A DNA stretch of 64,000 nucleotides from Prevotella merdae (GTDB lineage Bacteria; Bacteroidota; Bacteroidia; Bacteroidales; Bacteroidaceae). Of the stretch, positions 54,255 to 63,130 are shown one piece after another. Under the pieces are notes generated by a model. That model had not been told where the DNA came from. It was given only the letters and a program-made list of their open reading frames with translations, and did not search any database. The translations under genes and the position numbers were made by a program. Each line of letters opens with the position of its first letter. Positions within the stretch are counted from its first letter, which is position 1. The stretch covers positions 186,733-250,732 of the forward strand of contig NZ_LT985324.1 in NCBI RefSeq assembly GCF_900290275.1, read 5' to 3'.

Positions 54255-55961
54255 TTATTTTTTCTTTCCCAACGACTTTAGCCAGGTCAATGGTTTCTTG
54301 AGTATTTTGGTCAGAGCACTCGACTGCTTTACAGCTGGTACCGATGCTATCGGCTTGTTGTTCTGTTGCTCCTTGCGATCTGTTCGCTGACGATTGCCCT
54401 GTTTATGCTCTTCGCCAGGTTTACGTTGCTGCTGACGACGACGCTGCTGGTTGTTGCGCTTAGGTTTTTCGCCATTTTCGCTTGCGTTTTCACTACGCTT
54501 GTTAGCGTTCTCATATTTCTTGTTAGCGTTTTCGCTGCGTTTTGGCTTGTTCTCTGTACGCTCATTGCCTGTATTGTCGCTATTCTCAGGCTTACGGCGA
54601 GGCTTGCGCTTGCGAGTCTTGTTAGGAGCGTCTGTTGTTTGGGTGTTGTCGACAGTTGTATCTACAGTAGCAGTATCTGTTGTCGGCACGTTATTCTTAT
54701 CGCTACGACCTCTACCGCGTCCACGTCCATTAGTCTTGGCATTGCCCTCTTTGGTATTGTTGCCGCGTCCACGTCTTGCACGACCATTCTTCGACTTGCT
54801 TGGAGCTGCATTGTAGTCGGGGGCTTCGCCTATTCCATCGGGTAGGGCAACTTTCTCAACCTCACGTCCAAGGAATTTCTCTATCTGCTTGAAACTGTAT
54901 ATCTCGTCTTCTGCAACGAATGTGATGGCTATGCCATCGCGCTGAGCACGTGCAGTACGACCTATGCGGTGAACATAATCCTCAGGGTCGTGTGGCACAT
55001 CAAAGTTGATAACCATAGCAATGTCGTCGATGTCGATACCGCGGGCTACGATATCGGTAGCTACGAGAACGTCAATTTGGCCCGACTTAAACTTGTACAG
55101 TATCTCGTCGCGCTCTGCCTGTTCCAAGTCCGAGTGCATCTCTCCCGAGTTAATCTTCATCTGTTGTAGTGTGCGGTTGATAGCCTTTACCTTCTGCTTT
55201 TTGCCAGAGAATACAATCACACGGTTGAGGTCGCCCTTACGGAATAGGTCCTTGATGATGCCAATCTTTTGTGTCTCGTAGCACACATATGCGCTTTGCT
55301 TTATTTTTTCGGCAGGCTTGCTTACGGCAATCTTTACCTCTACAGGGTTCTTAAGCAGAGTTTTAGCCAACTCTTCTATCTTGTCTGGCATTGTAGCCGA
55401 GAACATAATGGTTTGGCATGTTGATGGCAGCTTGCTTGCTATCATCTTTATATCCTCGGCAAATCCCATATCAAGCATACGGTCGGCCTCGTCGAGTACA
55501 AAGAATGATACCTTGCTAAGGTCGGCCGAACCAAGTGATATGTGACTTATCAGACGTCCTGGTGTGGCTATCACCACATCGGCACCCATCTGAAAACTCT
55601 TTAGTTCTTGGTCGTATCGGTTGCCATCATTGCCACCATATACAGCTACACTACTCACTCCAGAGAGGTAATAGCCAAAGCCCTGCATTGCCTGGTCTAT
55701 CTGTTGTGCCAGCTCGCGTGTCGGACTCATGATAACGCAGTTGATAGCGTCAGACGGATATCCACCGTCGTCTAATTTAGAGAGTATAGGGAGTAGATAG
55801 GCAGCGGTCTTGCCAGTACCTGTTTGTGCAACACCAAGAAGGTCGCGACCTTCGAGGATTGGCGGTATACATTTTTCCTGAATAGGCGTGCATTTGTCAA
55901 AACGCATGTCATACAATGCGTCGAGCACGTGGTCGTTGAGTTGTGTTTCGTCGAAATACAT
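54255..55961 (-). CDS. DEAD-box RNA helicase (RhlE-like) with a basic low-complexity tail
   Basis: A 568-residue helicase. Q motif CTPIQEKCIPPIL, Walker A AQTGTGKTAAY, PTRELAQQ, TPGR, DEAD as VLDEADRMLDMGF, SAT, and HRIGRTAR are all present in residues 1-375. The remaining 190 residues are low complexity: RRGRGNN, NGRGRGRGRSD, NANKKYENANKRSENA, RRRQQQRK, giving a strongly basic RNA-binding tail. Such proteins help ribosome assembly and mRNA turnover, often cold-induced. Its nearest upstream neighbour, lptG, ends at its own terminator. Confidence 0.92.
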   Translation of the reverse strand: MYFDETQLNDHVLDALYDMRFDKCTPIQEKCIPPILEGRDLLGVAQTGTGKTAAYLLPILSKLDDGGYPSDAINCVIMSPTRELAQQIDQAMQGFGYYLSGVSSVAVYGGNDGNRYDQELKSFQMGADVVIATPGRLISHISLGSADLSKVSFFVLDEADRMLDMGFAEDIKMIASKLPSTCQTIMFSATMPDKIEELAKTLLKNPVEVKIAVSKPAEKIKQSAYVCYETQKIGIIKDLFRKGDLNRVIVFSGKKQKVKAINRTLQQMKINSGEMHSDLEQAERDEILYKFKSGQIDVLVATDIVARGIDIDDIAMVINFDVPHDPEDYVHRIGRTARAQRDGIAITFVAEDEIYSFKQIEKFLGREVEKVALPDGIGEAPDYNAAPSKSKNGRARRGRGNNTKEGNAKTNGRGRGRGRSDKNNVPTTDTATVDTTVDNTQTTDAPNKTRKRKPRRKPENSDNTGNERTENKPKRSENANKKYENANKRSENASENGEKPKRNNQQRRRQQQRKPGEEHKQGNRQRTDRKEQQNNKPIASVPAVKQSSALTKILKKPLTWLKSLGKKK

Positions 55962-55985
55962 TATCGATTTTTGAATTTAAAAATT

Positions 55986-56013
55986 CCAAATTGACGCATA
56001 GGCGTCAATTTGG
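55986..56013 (-). terminator. lptG terminator, overlapping the lptG stop codon
   Basis: CCAAATTGACGC and GCGTCAATTTGG form a perfect 12-bp stem with a 4-nt loop, followed on the minus strand by GAATTTTT. The stem starts inside the last lptG codons. Confidence 0.8.
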
Positions 56014-57243
56014 TGCCTTCTTGTAGCAGAAATAAGCTACAATGGCAAAAATGATGTTAGGAATCCATGCTGCTATTATAGGTGGCGTGTTTGCATTGAT
56101 GGCAAACGTCGACGACACCGTCTGAAGCATTATATATCCAAAGCTTAGTGCCAAGCCTATACCTAGATACATACCCATACCGCCCTTGCGCTTGCGCGAA
56201 GATAGCGACAGGCCGATAGTAGTAAGTATGAACGAGGCAAACGATGAGGCTATACGCTTGTGGTATTCCACTTGATACTGCACCACATTGCTGCTACCAC
56301 GGTTCATTTGCTTGGAGATATACTCTTTTAGCTCAGGACTTGTGAATGTTTCTTGCTGACCTTTAGAATAGACAAGGTCGGTTGGTTCCATCATTATAAC
56401 CGTGTCGCGTTGGGCTCCACTTGTTATGTGTTCTTTCAGACCGCGTAGTTCGCGTACCTTCCAGTTGGCAAGAGTCCAGTGATACTTCGAGTCACTTATG
56501 GTGTCGTATTGTGCCTCCATAGCCGTCATGTGGCTCACGAGTTTCTTGTTCTCGAACTTGTCGAGCGAGAATCCATAACCCTTCTTCATGTTGTTGTCGT
56601 AGTGCTGTATGTAGGCTATTACACCACGATCCACCTGAAGCATAACATTATCGGCAGATGTGTTCTTCTTCTTGTTCTTGTACATTGTTTCGAAGTTCTG
56701 TCGGATGACAGTACCATGCGGTATGATGTAGGCACTGAGGAAGAACGATAGTGTGGAGATGAGCACACACGAAATCATATAAGGACGCATCAGTCGCTTG
56801 AACGACACGCCGGCTGCAAGCATGGAGATAATCTCCGAATTAGAAGCCAGTTTGGACGTGAAGAATATCACGGCGATAAACACGAACAACGGGCTGAACA
56901 GGTTGGCGAAGTAGGGCACGAAATTGGCATAGTAGTCGAACACCACAGCCTTGAGTGGGGCATGGTACTGCGAGAACTTGGCAAGGTTCTCGTTTACGTC
57001 AAACACTATTGATATGGAAATAATCAGCGCGATTGAGTAGATGTACGTGCCGATAAATTTGCGTATGATGTACCAGTCGAGCACTTTGATATAGCGTAGC
57101 GGGTTGATATAGCCAAGGAATCTGAGAAATCCCAGTTTCTTAGCTATCCAAGCCATAGCGCGGCGCAATACTATTGTGTGCTCGCGCCACCAACGCAAGA
57201 TATGCAGAAGGTGGCGCAGTCGCCTTATGTTCTTTCTTTTCAT
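56005..57243 (-). CDS. LPS export permease (LptF/LptG family)
   Basis: A 412-residue YjgP/YjgQ-type permease: a basic N-terminal extension, two membrane helices (YIYSIALIISISIVFDVN and FSPLFVFIAVIFFTSKLASN, about 70-130), a helix near 155-170, a periplasmic beta-jellyroll (about 185-310) and three C-terminal helices (ASFASFILTTIGLSLSSRK onward). It extracts lipopolysaccharide from the inner membrane together with LptB and a second permease. It cannot be told whether this is LptF or LptG. It lies three bases after tgt. The extra 50-residue N-terminal segment could mean the true start lies further in. Confidence 0.85.
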   Translation of the reverse strand: MKRKNIRRLRHLLHILRWWREHTIVLRRAMAWIAKKLGFLRFLGYINPLRYIKVLDWYIIRKFIGTYIYSIALIISISIVFDVNENLAKFSQYHAPLKAVVFDYYANFVPYFANLFSPLFVFIAVIFFTSKLASNSEIISMLAAGVSFKRLMRPYMISCVLISTLSFFLSAYIIPHGTVIRQNFETMYKNKKKNTSADNVMLQVDRGVIAYIQHYDNNMKKGYGFSLDKFENKKLVSHMTAMEAQYDTISDSKYHWTLANWKVRELRGLKEHITSGAQRDTVIMMEPTDLVYSKGQQETFTSPELKEYISKQMNRGSSNVVQYQVEYHKRIASSFASFILTTIGLSLSSRKRKGGMGMYLGIGLALSFGYIMLQTVSSTFAINANTPPIIAAWIPNIIFAIVAYFCYKKAPN

Positions 57244-57246
57244 TTG

Positions 57247-58374
57247 TTATATTCTCCTTCCGAGATTGTCTATAACGCTACGTTTCCACTGTACAAAGTC
57301 GCCTTGCTCGATGTGCTTTCTGGCATCAGTCACCAGTCGCAGGTAGAAGGCAAGGTTGTGTATGCTTGCTATCTGCATAGCGAGTAGCTCTTGTGCCTTA
57401 AACAGGTGGTGCAGATATGCCTTAGTATGTATGCGGTCTACATCGCATCCGTCTGGGTCGATAGGCGAGAAGTCGTCCTCCCACTTCTTGTTGCGCATGT
57501 TCATAGTGCCGTTGTAGGTAAAGAGCATAGCATTGCGTCCGTTGCGGGTAGGCATAACGCAGTCGAACATGTCTACTCCTCGCTCAATGGCTTCAAGGAT
57601 GTTCTGTGGTGTACCTACACCCATAAGATAGCGTGGTTTGTCTTTAGGCAGAATCTCGTTAACTACTTCAATCATCTCGTACATCACCTCTGTAGGCTCG
57701 CCTACAGCAAGACCGCCGATAGCATTGCCGTCGGCTCCCTTGTCAGCTACATATTTTGCAGCCTCACGGCGTAGGTCTTTATACTTGCATCCCTGTACGA
57801 TAGGGAAGAGGCTTTGCTTGTGTCCATATAGAGGTTCTGTCTCGTTAAAGCGTTTTATGCAACGATCAAGCCAGCGTTGTGTCATGCCAAGGCTCTTCTT
57901 GGCATATTCGTAATCGCTCTCACCTGGAGGACACTCGTCGAATGCCATCATTATGTCGGCACCTATGATGCGCTCGGTATCCATCACGTTCTCTGGTGTA
58001 AAGATGTGCTTAGAGCCATCTATATGCGAACGAAACTCGCAACCTTCTTCACGAAGTTTGCGTATACCAGTAAGCGAGAATACCTGGAAACCACCCGAGT
58101 CGGTAAGAATAGGACGGTCCCATGTATTAAACTTGTGCAGACCTCCAGCCTTGCGTAGGGTGTCAAGACCCGGACGTAAGTAAAGGTGATAGGTGTTGCC
58201 TAATATTATCTGTGCCTTCACTTGCTCGCGCAGTTCCTGAAAGTGTACACCCTTGACCGAACCTACTGTGCCTACGGGCATAAAGATAGGTGTCTTTATC
58301 TGTCCATGGTCAGTGGTTATCAGTCCGGTACGTGCGTCGCTGTACGGGTCGGTGTGTTGCAGTTCAAATGTCAT
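57247..58374 (-). CDS. tgt: Queuine tRNA-ribosyltransferase
   Basis: A 375-residue TIM-barrel enzyme that swaps guanine 34 for a queuosine precursor in tRNAs for Tyr, His, Asn and Asp. Catalytic Asp regions are in TDSGGFQVFSL and FDCVMPTRNGRNAM; the zinc site Cys/His lie in the C-terminal part (AYLHHLFKAQELLA). It overlaps lon by four bases (ATGA) and is followed three bases later by lptG, so lon-tgt-lptG form one operon, a linkage I recall from other Bacteroidales. Confidence 0.97.
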   Translation of the reverse strand: MTFELQHTDPYSDARTGLITTDHGQIKTPIFMPVGTVGSVKGVHFQELREQVKAQIILGNTYHLYLRPGLDTLRKAGGLHKFNTWDRPILTDSGGFQVFSLTGIRKLREEGCEFRSHIDGSKHIFTPENVMDTERIIGADIMMAFDECPPGESDYEYAKKSLGMTQRWLDRCIKRFNETEPLYGHKQSLFPIVQGCKYKDLRREAAKYVADKGADGNAIGGLAVGEPTEVMYEMIEVVNEILPKDKPRYLMGVGTPQNILEAIERGVDMFDCVMPTRNGRNAMLFTYNGTMNMRNKKWEDDFSPIDPDGCDVDRIHTKAYLHHLFKAQELLAMQIASIHNLAFYLRLVTDARKHIEQGDFVQWKRSVIDNLGRRI

Positions 58375-60827
58375 TTCTTTTCTTCTTCAATTTTAAAACT
58401 AATGGGGTTGTCTACAATCTCATCGGTCAGGGCAAAGCGCCATACGTCCTGTACGTTCTCAACGTAGTGGAATTCTACACCTTTGCGGTAGATCTCTGGA
58501 ATTTCCTCAATGTCCTTACGATTGTCGCGACACATTACGATATCAGTAATGCCGGCTCGCTTGGCAGCCAGAATCTTCTCCTTAATGCCTCCAACAGGCA
58601 GAACTTTTCCACGCAGAGTAATCTCGCCAGTCATGGCTGTGTTCTTGCGCACCTTGCGTTGTGTTATTGCCGAGGCAATAGATGTAGCTATTGTAATGCC
58701 AGCCGATGGACCATCCTTTGGTGTAGCTCCTTCGGGCACGTGGATATGGATGTTCCAGTTGTCGAAGATGCGATAGTCTACACCAAGCGTATCAATGTGA
58801 GCCTTAACATATTCCAAGGCTATAACAGCCGACTCCTTCATTACGTCGCCAAGGTTTCCTGTCAGTGTAAGCTTGCCTGCCTTGCCCTTGCTCAGAGATG
58901 TCTCTATAAATAGAATCTCTCCGCCAACGCTTGTCCATGCCAAGCCAGTAACCACTCCTGCATAATCGTTGCCCTGATAGATATCGCGATAGAAAGGTGG
59001 CTTTCCAAGAAGGTCCTCTATTTCGTTAGGTGTTATCTTCTCATATGGCAATGTTCTGTCTAATGCCTTCTTATAGGCAAGTTTGCGTAGAGCTTTGTTC
59101 ACCTGCTTCTCAAGTTGGCGCACACCACTCTCGCGTGTGTACTGTTCAACTATCTTTTCAATAGCGGCCTTGTTGAATGTAGGCTTTGCACCCTTCTCGT
59201 CCAAACCGCAGTTGTCTATCTCGCGCGGTATAAGGTGACGCTTGGCAATCTCTATTTTCTCCTCTGTTATGTATCCGCTAACCTCAATCAGCTCCATACG
59301 GTCGAGCAACGGACGTGGAATAGAACCGAGGTCGTTGGCTGTAGCTATGAACAGCACCTTAGAGAGGTCATAGTCTACGTCAAGATAGTTGTCGTGGAAG
59401 GCGTTGTTCTGCTCTGGGTCGAGCACTTCGAGCAAAGCCGATGATGGGTCGCCGTTTACGGTGTTCTGTGTTACCTTGTCTATCTCGTCAAGTATAAACA
59501 CGGGGTTAGACGAACCTGCCTTTTGTATATTCTTTATTATACGTCCAGGCATAGCTCCTACGTATGTGCGGCGATGACCTCTAATCTCACTCTCATCGTG
59601 CAGACCACCTAATGACATGCGTACATACTTGCGTTTCATTGCCGATGCTATGCTCTTGCCGAGTGAAGTCTTACCAACTCCCGGAGGACCATAGAGACAA
59701 ATGATTGGCGATTTTAGGTCGCCTCTAAGCTTAAGCACAGCCATATATTCAAGGATACGTTCCTTGACCTTCTCCATACCGTAGTGGTCGTTGTTCAGTA
59801 TGCGCTGTGCACGCTTTAGGTCAAGGTTGTCAGTTGTATATTCGCCCCAAGGCAGATTGGTCATTGTCTGGAGATAGTTAAACTGGATGCTGTACTCCGG
59901 ACTCTGTGGGTTAAACATATCCAGCTTGTCAAGCTCCTTCTTAAATACCTTGCCTATCTCCTCAGGCCATTTTTTGTTCTTTGCTTTCTCCTCAAGTTCC
60001 TTGCGCTCTGGTGATCCATCGCCATTGCCAAGTTCCTCTTTAATGTTCTTTATTTGTTGTTGTAGGAAGTATTCACGCTGTTGTTCGTCGAGATCCTCTC
60101 TGGTTTTCGAGCGGATGTTCTGTTTAAGTTCAAGCAGCTGTAGTTCCTTGTGCAGTACACGCAGTGTGCCTATAACACGGTCCTTAAAGCTATTTGTGGC
60201 AATAAGTTCCTCCTTGTCTTTAATGTCGAATGGCAGGTTGGTGCACACAAAGTCAACGGCAATAATGTCGTTAGAGATATTGTTGAGTGCAAACTGCGAC
60301 TCGTCAGGCAAGTCCTCATTCTGACGTATGTAGTTGAGTGTTATAGAGCGAAGGTCTTCCATGGCCGTCTTAAACTCAGTATCCTTAGCGCTTGGCATTT
60401 CCTCCATTGCCTGTGTAACCTCGGCCAACATAAATGGTGATGTGCGTGTGACGCGCTTAAGTTTGCAGCGTCCAAGTGCCTGTATTATAGCAGTATGGTT
60501 GTTGCTAGGTCCAGGCATCTCAAGCACCTTCACCAGTTTGGCATAAACGCCATAGCTGAAAAGGTCGTTCTCGCCAGGGTGTTCAACTTCTTGGTCTTTC
60601 TGACAGAATACGGCAAATGCGGTATCTTGGTTTTTGCGAATTTTGCGGAGCAAGCTAAGGCTCTGCTTTCTGCCTATGATAACAGGCGCTATCACTCCCG
60701 GGAACAAAGCCATGTTGCGGGTAGCAAGTATTGGTATTTCGCCATCTACGTGTACGTTTAACATGTTCGTTACGTCACCCTCATAGTCGGCAATCATTTG
60801 AATCGATGTATTGGATCTCTTGTTCAT
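58371..60827 (-). CDS. lon: Lon ATP-dependent protease
   Basis: An 818-residue AAA+ protease. N-terminal substrate domain (residues about 30-230, [15 protein letters not shown]), AAA+ module with Walker [15 protein letters not shown] near 385 and DEIDKV, and the protease domain with the Ser-Lys dyad: Ser near 707 in [10 protein letters not shown] and Lys near 750 in GGIKEKIL. It degrades misfolded and regulatory proteins in the cytoplasm. -7 box TAACTTTG at 60850-60857. It begins the lon-tgt-lptG operon. Confidence 0.97.
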   Translation of the reverse strand: MNKRSNTSIQMIADYEGDVTNMLNVHVDGEIPILATRNMALFPGVIAPVIIGRKQSLSLLRKIRKNQDTAFAVFCQKDQEVEHPGENDLFSYGVYAKLVKVLEMPGPSNNHTAIIQALGRCKLKRVTRTSPFMLAEVTQAMEEMPSAKDTEFKTAMEDLRSITLNYIRQNEDLPDESQFALNNISNDIIAVDFVCTNLPFDIKDKEELIATNSFKDRVIGTLRVLHKELQLLELKQNIRSKTREDLDEQQREYFLQQQIKNIKEELGNGDGSPERKELEEKAKNKKWPEEIGKVFKKELDKLDMFNPQSPEYSIQFNYLQTMTNLPWGEYTTDNLDLKRAQRILNNDHYGMEKVKERILEYMAVLKLRGDLKSPIICLYGPPGVGKTSLGKSIASAMKRKYVRMSLGGLHDESEIRGHRRTYVGAMPGRIIKNIQKAGSSNPVFILDEIDKVTQNTVNGDPSSALLEVLDPEQNNAFHDNYLDVDYDLSKVLFIATANDLGSIPRPLLDRMELIEVSGYITEEKIEIAKRHLIPREIDNCGLDEKGAKPTFNKAAIEKIVEQYTRESGVRQLEKQVNKALRKLAYKKALDRTLPYEKITPNEIEDLLGKPPFYRDIYQGNDYAGVVTGLAWTSVGGEILFIETSLSKGKAGKLTLTGNLGDVMKESAVIALEYVKAHIDTLGVDYRIFDNWNIHIHVPEGATPKDGPSAGITIATSIASAITQRKVRKNTAMTGEITLRGKVLPVGGIKEKILAAKRAGITDIVMCRDNRKDIEEIPEIYRKGVEFHYVENVQDVWRFALTDEIVDNPISFKIEEEKK

Positions 60828-60849
60828 ATCAAATATAGCTATATCCGTG

Positions 60850-60857
60850 CAAAGTTA
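60850..60857 (-). promoter_or_regulatory. -7 box of lon
   Basis: TAACTTTG on the minus strand, 22 bp before the ATG at 60827. I did not find a clear -33 element. Confidence 0.5.
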
Positions 60858-60912
60858 CGGAAAAGTTTTCAGATATACACCTAATTAATGATATTTAATG
60901 ACGAGGTGTGGT

Positions 60913-60940
60913 GTTGACCACGATATTTCATGTACCTTTG
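60913..60940 (+). promoter_or_regulatory. Promoter of the GH20 gene
   Basis: TACCTTTG (60933-60940) with GTTG 16 bp upstream (60913-60916). The ATG at 60974 is 33 bp further on. Confidence 0.45.
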
Positions 60941-60973
60941 CACCACAACAATTTATTAACAAACACTTTATCT

Positions 60974-62989
60974 ATGATCAAAAATCTAATTAATGTCAAG
61001 CGCCTGTTCTTGACTGCTTGTTGCAGCTTTGCTCTCTCTCTTGGTTGGGCAGCTATAAACGAGAAACCCTTTGTCGTGCCCGAACTTAAGCAGTGGAGTG
61101 GGGCAGATGGTATGTTTGCACCATCTGGCAAGTATATTGTCAAAGGTGGCAAGCAAGCCGAGAAGGTTGCACAAGTCTTTGCTGCCGACTATCACAGTCT
61201 TGTTGGCAACTCTCTTACGCCTAAGACAGGAAAACCATCTACTGGCGACATCGTCTTAGTGCTAAAGGCCGACAAACTATTGGGCACTGAAGGCTATCGT
61301 CTTGATATCAGCGATGTTACAACCATAACAGCTTCTACGGTAGAAGGACTTGTATGGGGAACTCGCACCGTGCTTCAACTTAGCGAGCAGAACCATTCGG
61401 CAGCCTTACCTAAAGGCGTTGCTGTTGATGTGCCCGAATATGGCTTGCGTGGCTTTATGATGGATTGTGGCAGAAAGTTTATCCCGATGTCGTATCTGCG
61501 CTCGCTTGTCAAGATGATGTCTTATTATAAAATGAACACTCTGCAGATTCATCTCAACGATAATGGTTTCCGCCAGTTCTTTAATGGCGATTGGAATAAG
61601 ACGCAAGCTGCTTTCCGTCTTGAATGTGATACTTATCCTGGACTTACAGCCAAGGACGGACATTATACTAAGGCCGAGTTTATTGAACTCCAGAAGCTTG
61701 CCGAGCAGTATGGCGTCAATATTATTCCCGAAATTGACGTGCCTGCCCACTCGCTTGCCTTTACTCATTACAAGCCAGAAATAGGCTCTAAGGAATATGG
61801 AATGGATCACCTCGACCTTTTCAATCCTGAGACCTATAAGTTTGTTGATGGCTTGTTCAAAGAGTATCTTGAGGGTAAGAATCCAGTGTTCCGTGGTAAG
61901 GTGGTTCACATTGGTACCGACGAATATTCTAACGCAAAGAAGGATGTGGTTGAGAAGTTCCGCTACTTCACCGACCACTATATTAAATATGTAGAGTCGT
62001 TTGGCAAGCAGGCTGCTGTTTGGGGAGCACTTACTCATGCCAAAGGCGATACTAAGGTTAAGTCGCAGAACGTGATGATGCATTGCTGGTACAATGGATA
62101 TGCCGATCCTAAGGAGATGAAGCGTCTGGGATATAAGTTGGTGAGTGTGCCCGACGGTCTTGTATACATCGTCCCTGCGGCAGGCTATTATTATGATTAC
62201 CTCAATTGTCGTGAGTTATACAATACATGGACTCCTGCTCAAATAGGTGACGAGAAGTTTGACGAGCGCGACCCTTCTATTCTTGGTGGAATGTTTGCCG
62301 TATGGAACGACCATGCAGGCAATGGCATTACCGTAAAGGATATACACGACCGTCTGTTCCCTGCCTTGCAGACTCTATCTACCAAGTGCTGGACTGGAGC
62401 AGCAACATCTCTGCCTTACGATAAGTTCGATAGCCTTCGTTTAAATCTTAGCGAGGCTCCTGCTGTAAACGAGGCTGCTCGTTGGCCTAAAGGCAAGATG
62501 CTTGTAATAGATAATCTGTGTCCTGGTCAGACTACTGGTGAGAAGGAAGTTGGCTATGGATATCGTGTTGAATTTACTATTGATGGAGCTGATGAGGCTA
62601 AGGGCACACCTCTATTTACATCTGATAATGCCACATTCTACCTTGCCGACCCTCAAGACGGATGTCTCGCATTTGAGCGAGAGGGATATCTTAATAAGTT
62701 TAAGTATAAGATAGCAAAGGGCAAGAAGGTGTCTATCGCCATAACTGGCGACAACAAGAAGACCTGCCTGTATGTTGACGGCAAACTGCGTGAGGAGCTT
62801 GGTCCACTTGCCATCTATGCTATGCAGCAGAAAGATCTAACCTCTTTCCAAAGCACCGACCCTACAGCTTGGCAACCTGTGATGTATAATCCCTCTGCCA
62901 AGATGTACTATCAGCGCACGCTTGTATTCCCGCTTCAGAAGGCAGGCGAGTTTAAGAGCAAGGTTACTGGACTGAAGGTTTCTTTTTAA
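60974..62989 (+). CDS. GH20 beta-N-acetylhexosaminidase
   Basis: From ATG 60974 (MIKNLINVKRLFLTACCSFA) a 671-residue exported enzyme. An N-terminal GH20b domain (about 25-140, with VLKADKLLGTEGYRLDISD) precedes the barrel, which begins GLRGFMMDCGRKFIP and carries the catalytic pair Asp316-Glu317 in HIGTDEYS (usually HIGGDE). A C-terminal LamG/beta-sandwich follows (about 505-670; GYGYRVEFTIDGADEAK, KKTCLYVDGKLREE). It removes terminal GlcNAc or GalNAc from host glycans or chitin fragments. The longer frame to 60908 lies in the promoter. It ends at a bidirectional terminator. Confidence 0.92.
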   Translation: MIKNLINVKRLFLTACCSFALSLGWAAINEKPFVVPELKQWSGADGMFAPSGKYIVKGGKQAEKVAQVFAADYHSLVGNSLTPKTGKPSTGDIVLVLKADKLLGTEGYRLDISDVTTITASTVEGLVWGTRTVLQLSEQNHSAALPKGVAVDVPEYGLRGFMMDCGRKFIPMSYLRSLVKMMSYYKMNTLQIHLNDNGFRQFFNGDWNKTQAAFRLECDTYPGLTAKDGHYTKAEFIELQKLAEQYGVNIIPEIDVPAHSLAFTHYKPEIGSKEYGMDHLDLFNPETYKFVDGLFKEYLEGKNPVFRGKVVHIGTDEYSNAKKDVVEKFRYFTDHYIKYVESFGKQAAVWGALTHAKGDTKVKSQNVMMHCWYNGYADPKEMKRLGYKLVSVPDGLVYIVPAAGYYYDYLNCRELYNTWTPAQIGDEKFDERDPSILGGMFAVWNDHAGNGITVKDIHDRLFPALQTLSTKCWTGAATSLPYDKFDSLRLNLSEAPAVNEAARWPKGKMLVIDNLCPGQTTGEKEVGYGYRVEFTIDGADEAKGTPLFTSDNATFYLADPQDGCLAFEREGYLNKFKYKIAKGKKVSIAITGDNKKTCLYVDGKLREELGPLAIYAMQQKDLTSFQSTDPTAWQPVMYNPSAKMYYQRTLVFPLQKAGEFKSKVTGLKVSF

Positions 62990-63013
62990 GCTTATATTGT
63001 TATATATATAAAA

Positions 63014-63057
63014 AGGTGCGGCAGGAGAACATTGTTTGTTTCCTGCCGCACTCGTTT
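63014..63057. terminator. Bidirectional terminator between GH20 gene and DUF4955-like gene
   Basis: GTGCGGCAGGA (63016-63026) and TCCTGCCGCAC (63041-63051) form an 11-bp stem with a 14-nt loop, with As on the left and TCGTTTTA on the right. Confidence 0.8.
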
Positions 63058-63130
63058 TATAACAATTACGGTTTCTATTAGTTATCCTTATTTTATTAAT
63101 ATCTCACGATATTAAAGTGGATATTGTTTA

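Noticed and set aside
61406..62083. 225-residue minus-strand ORF
   Set aside because: Antisense to the GH20 barrel.
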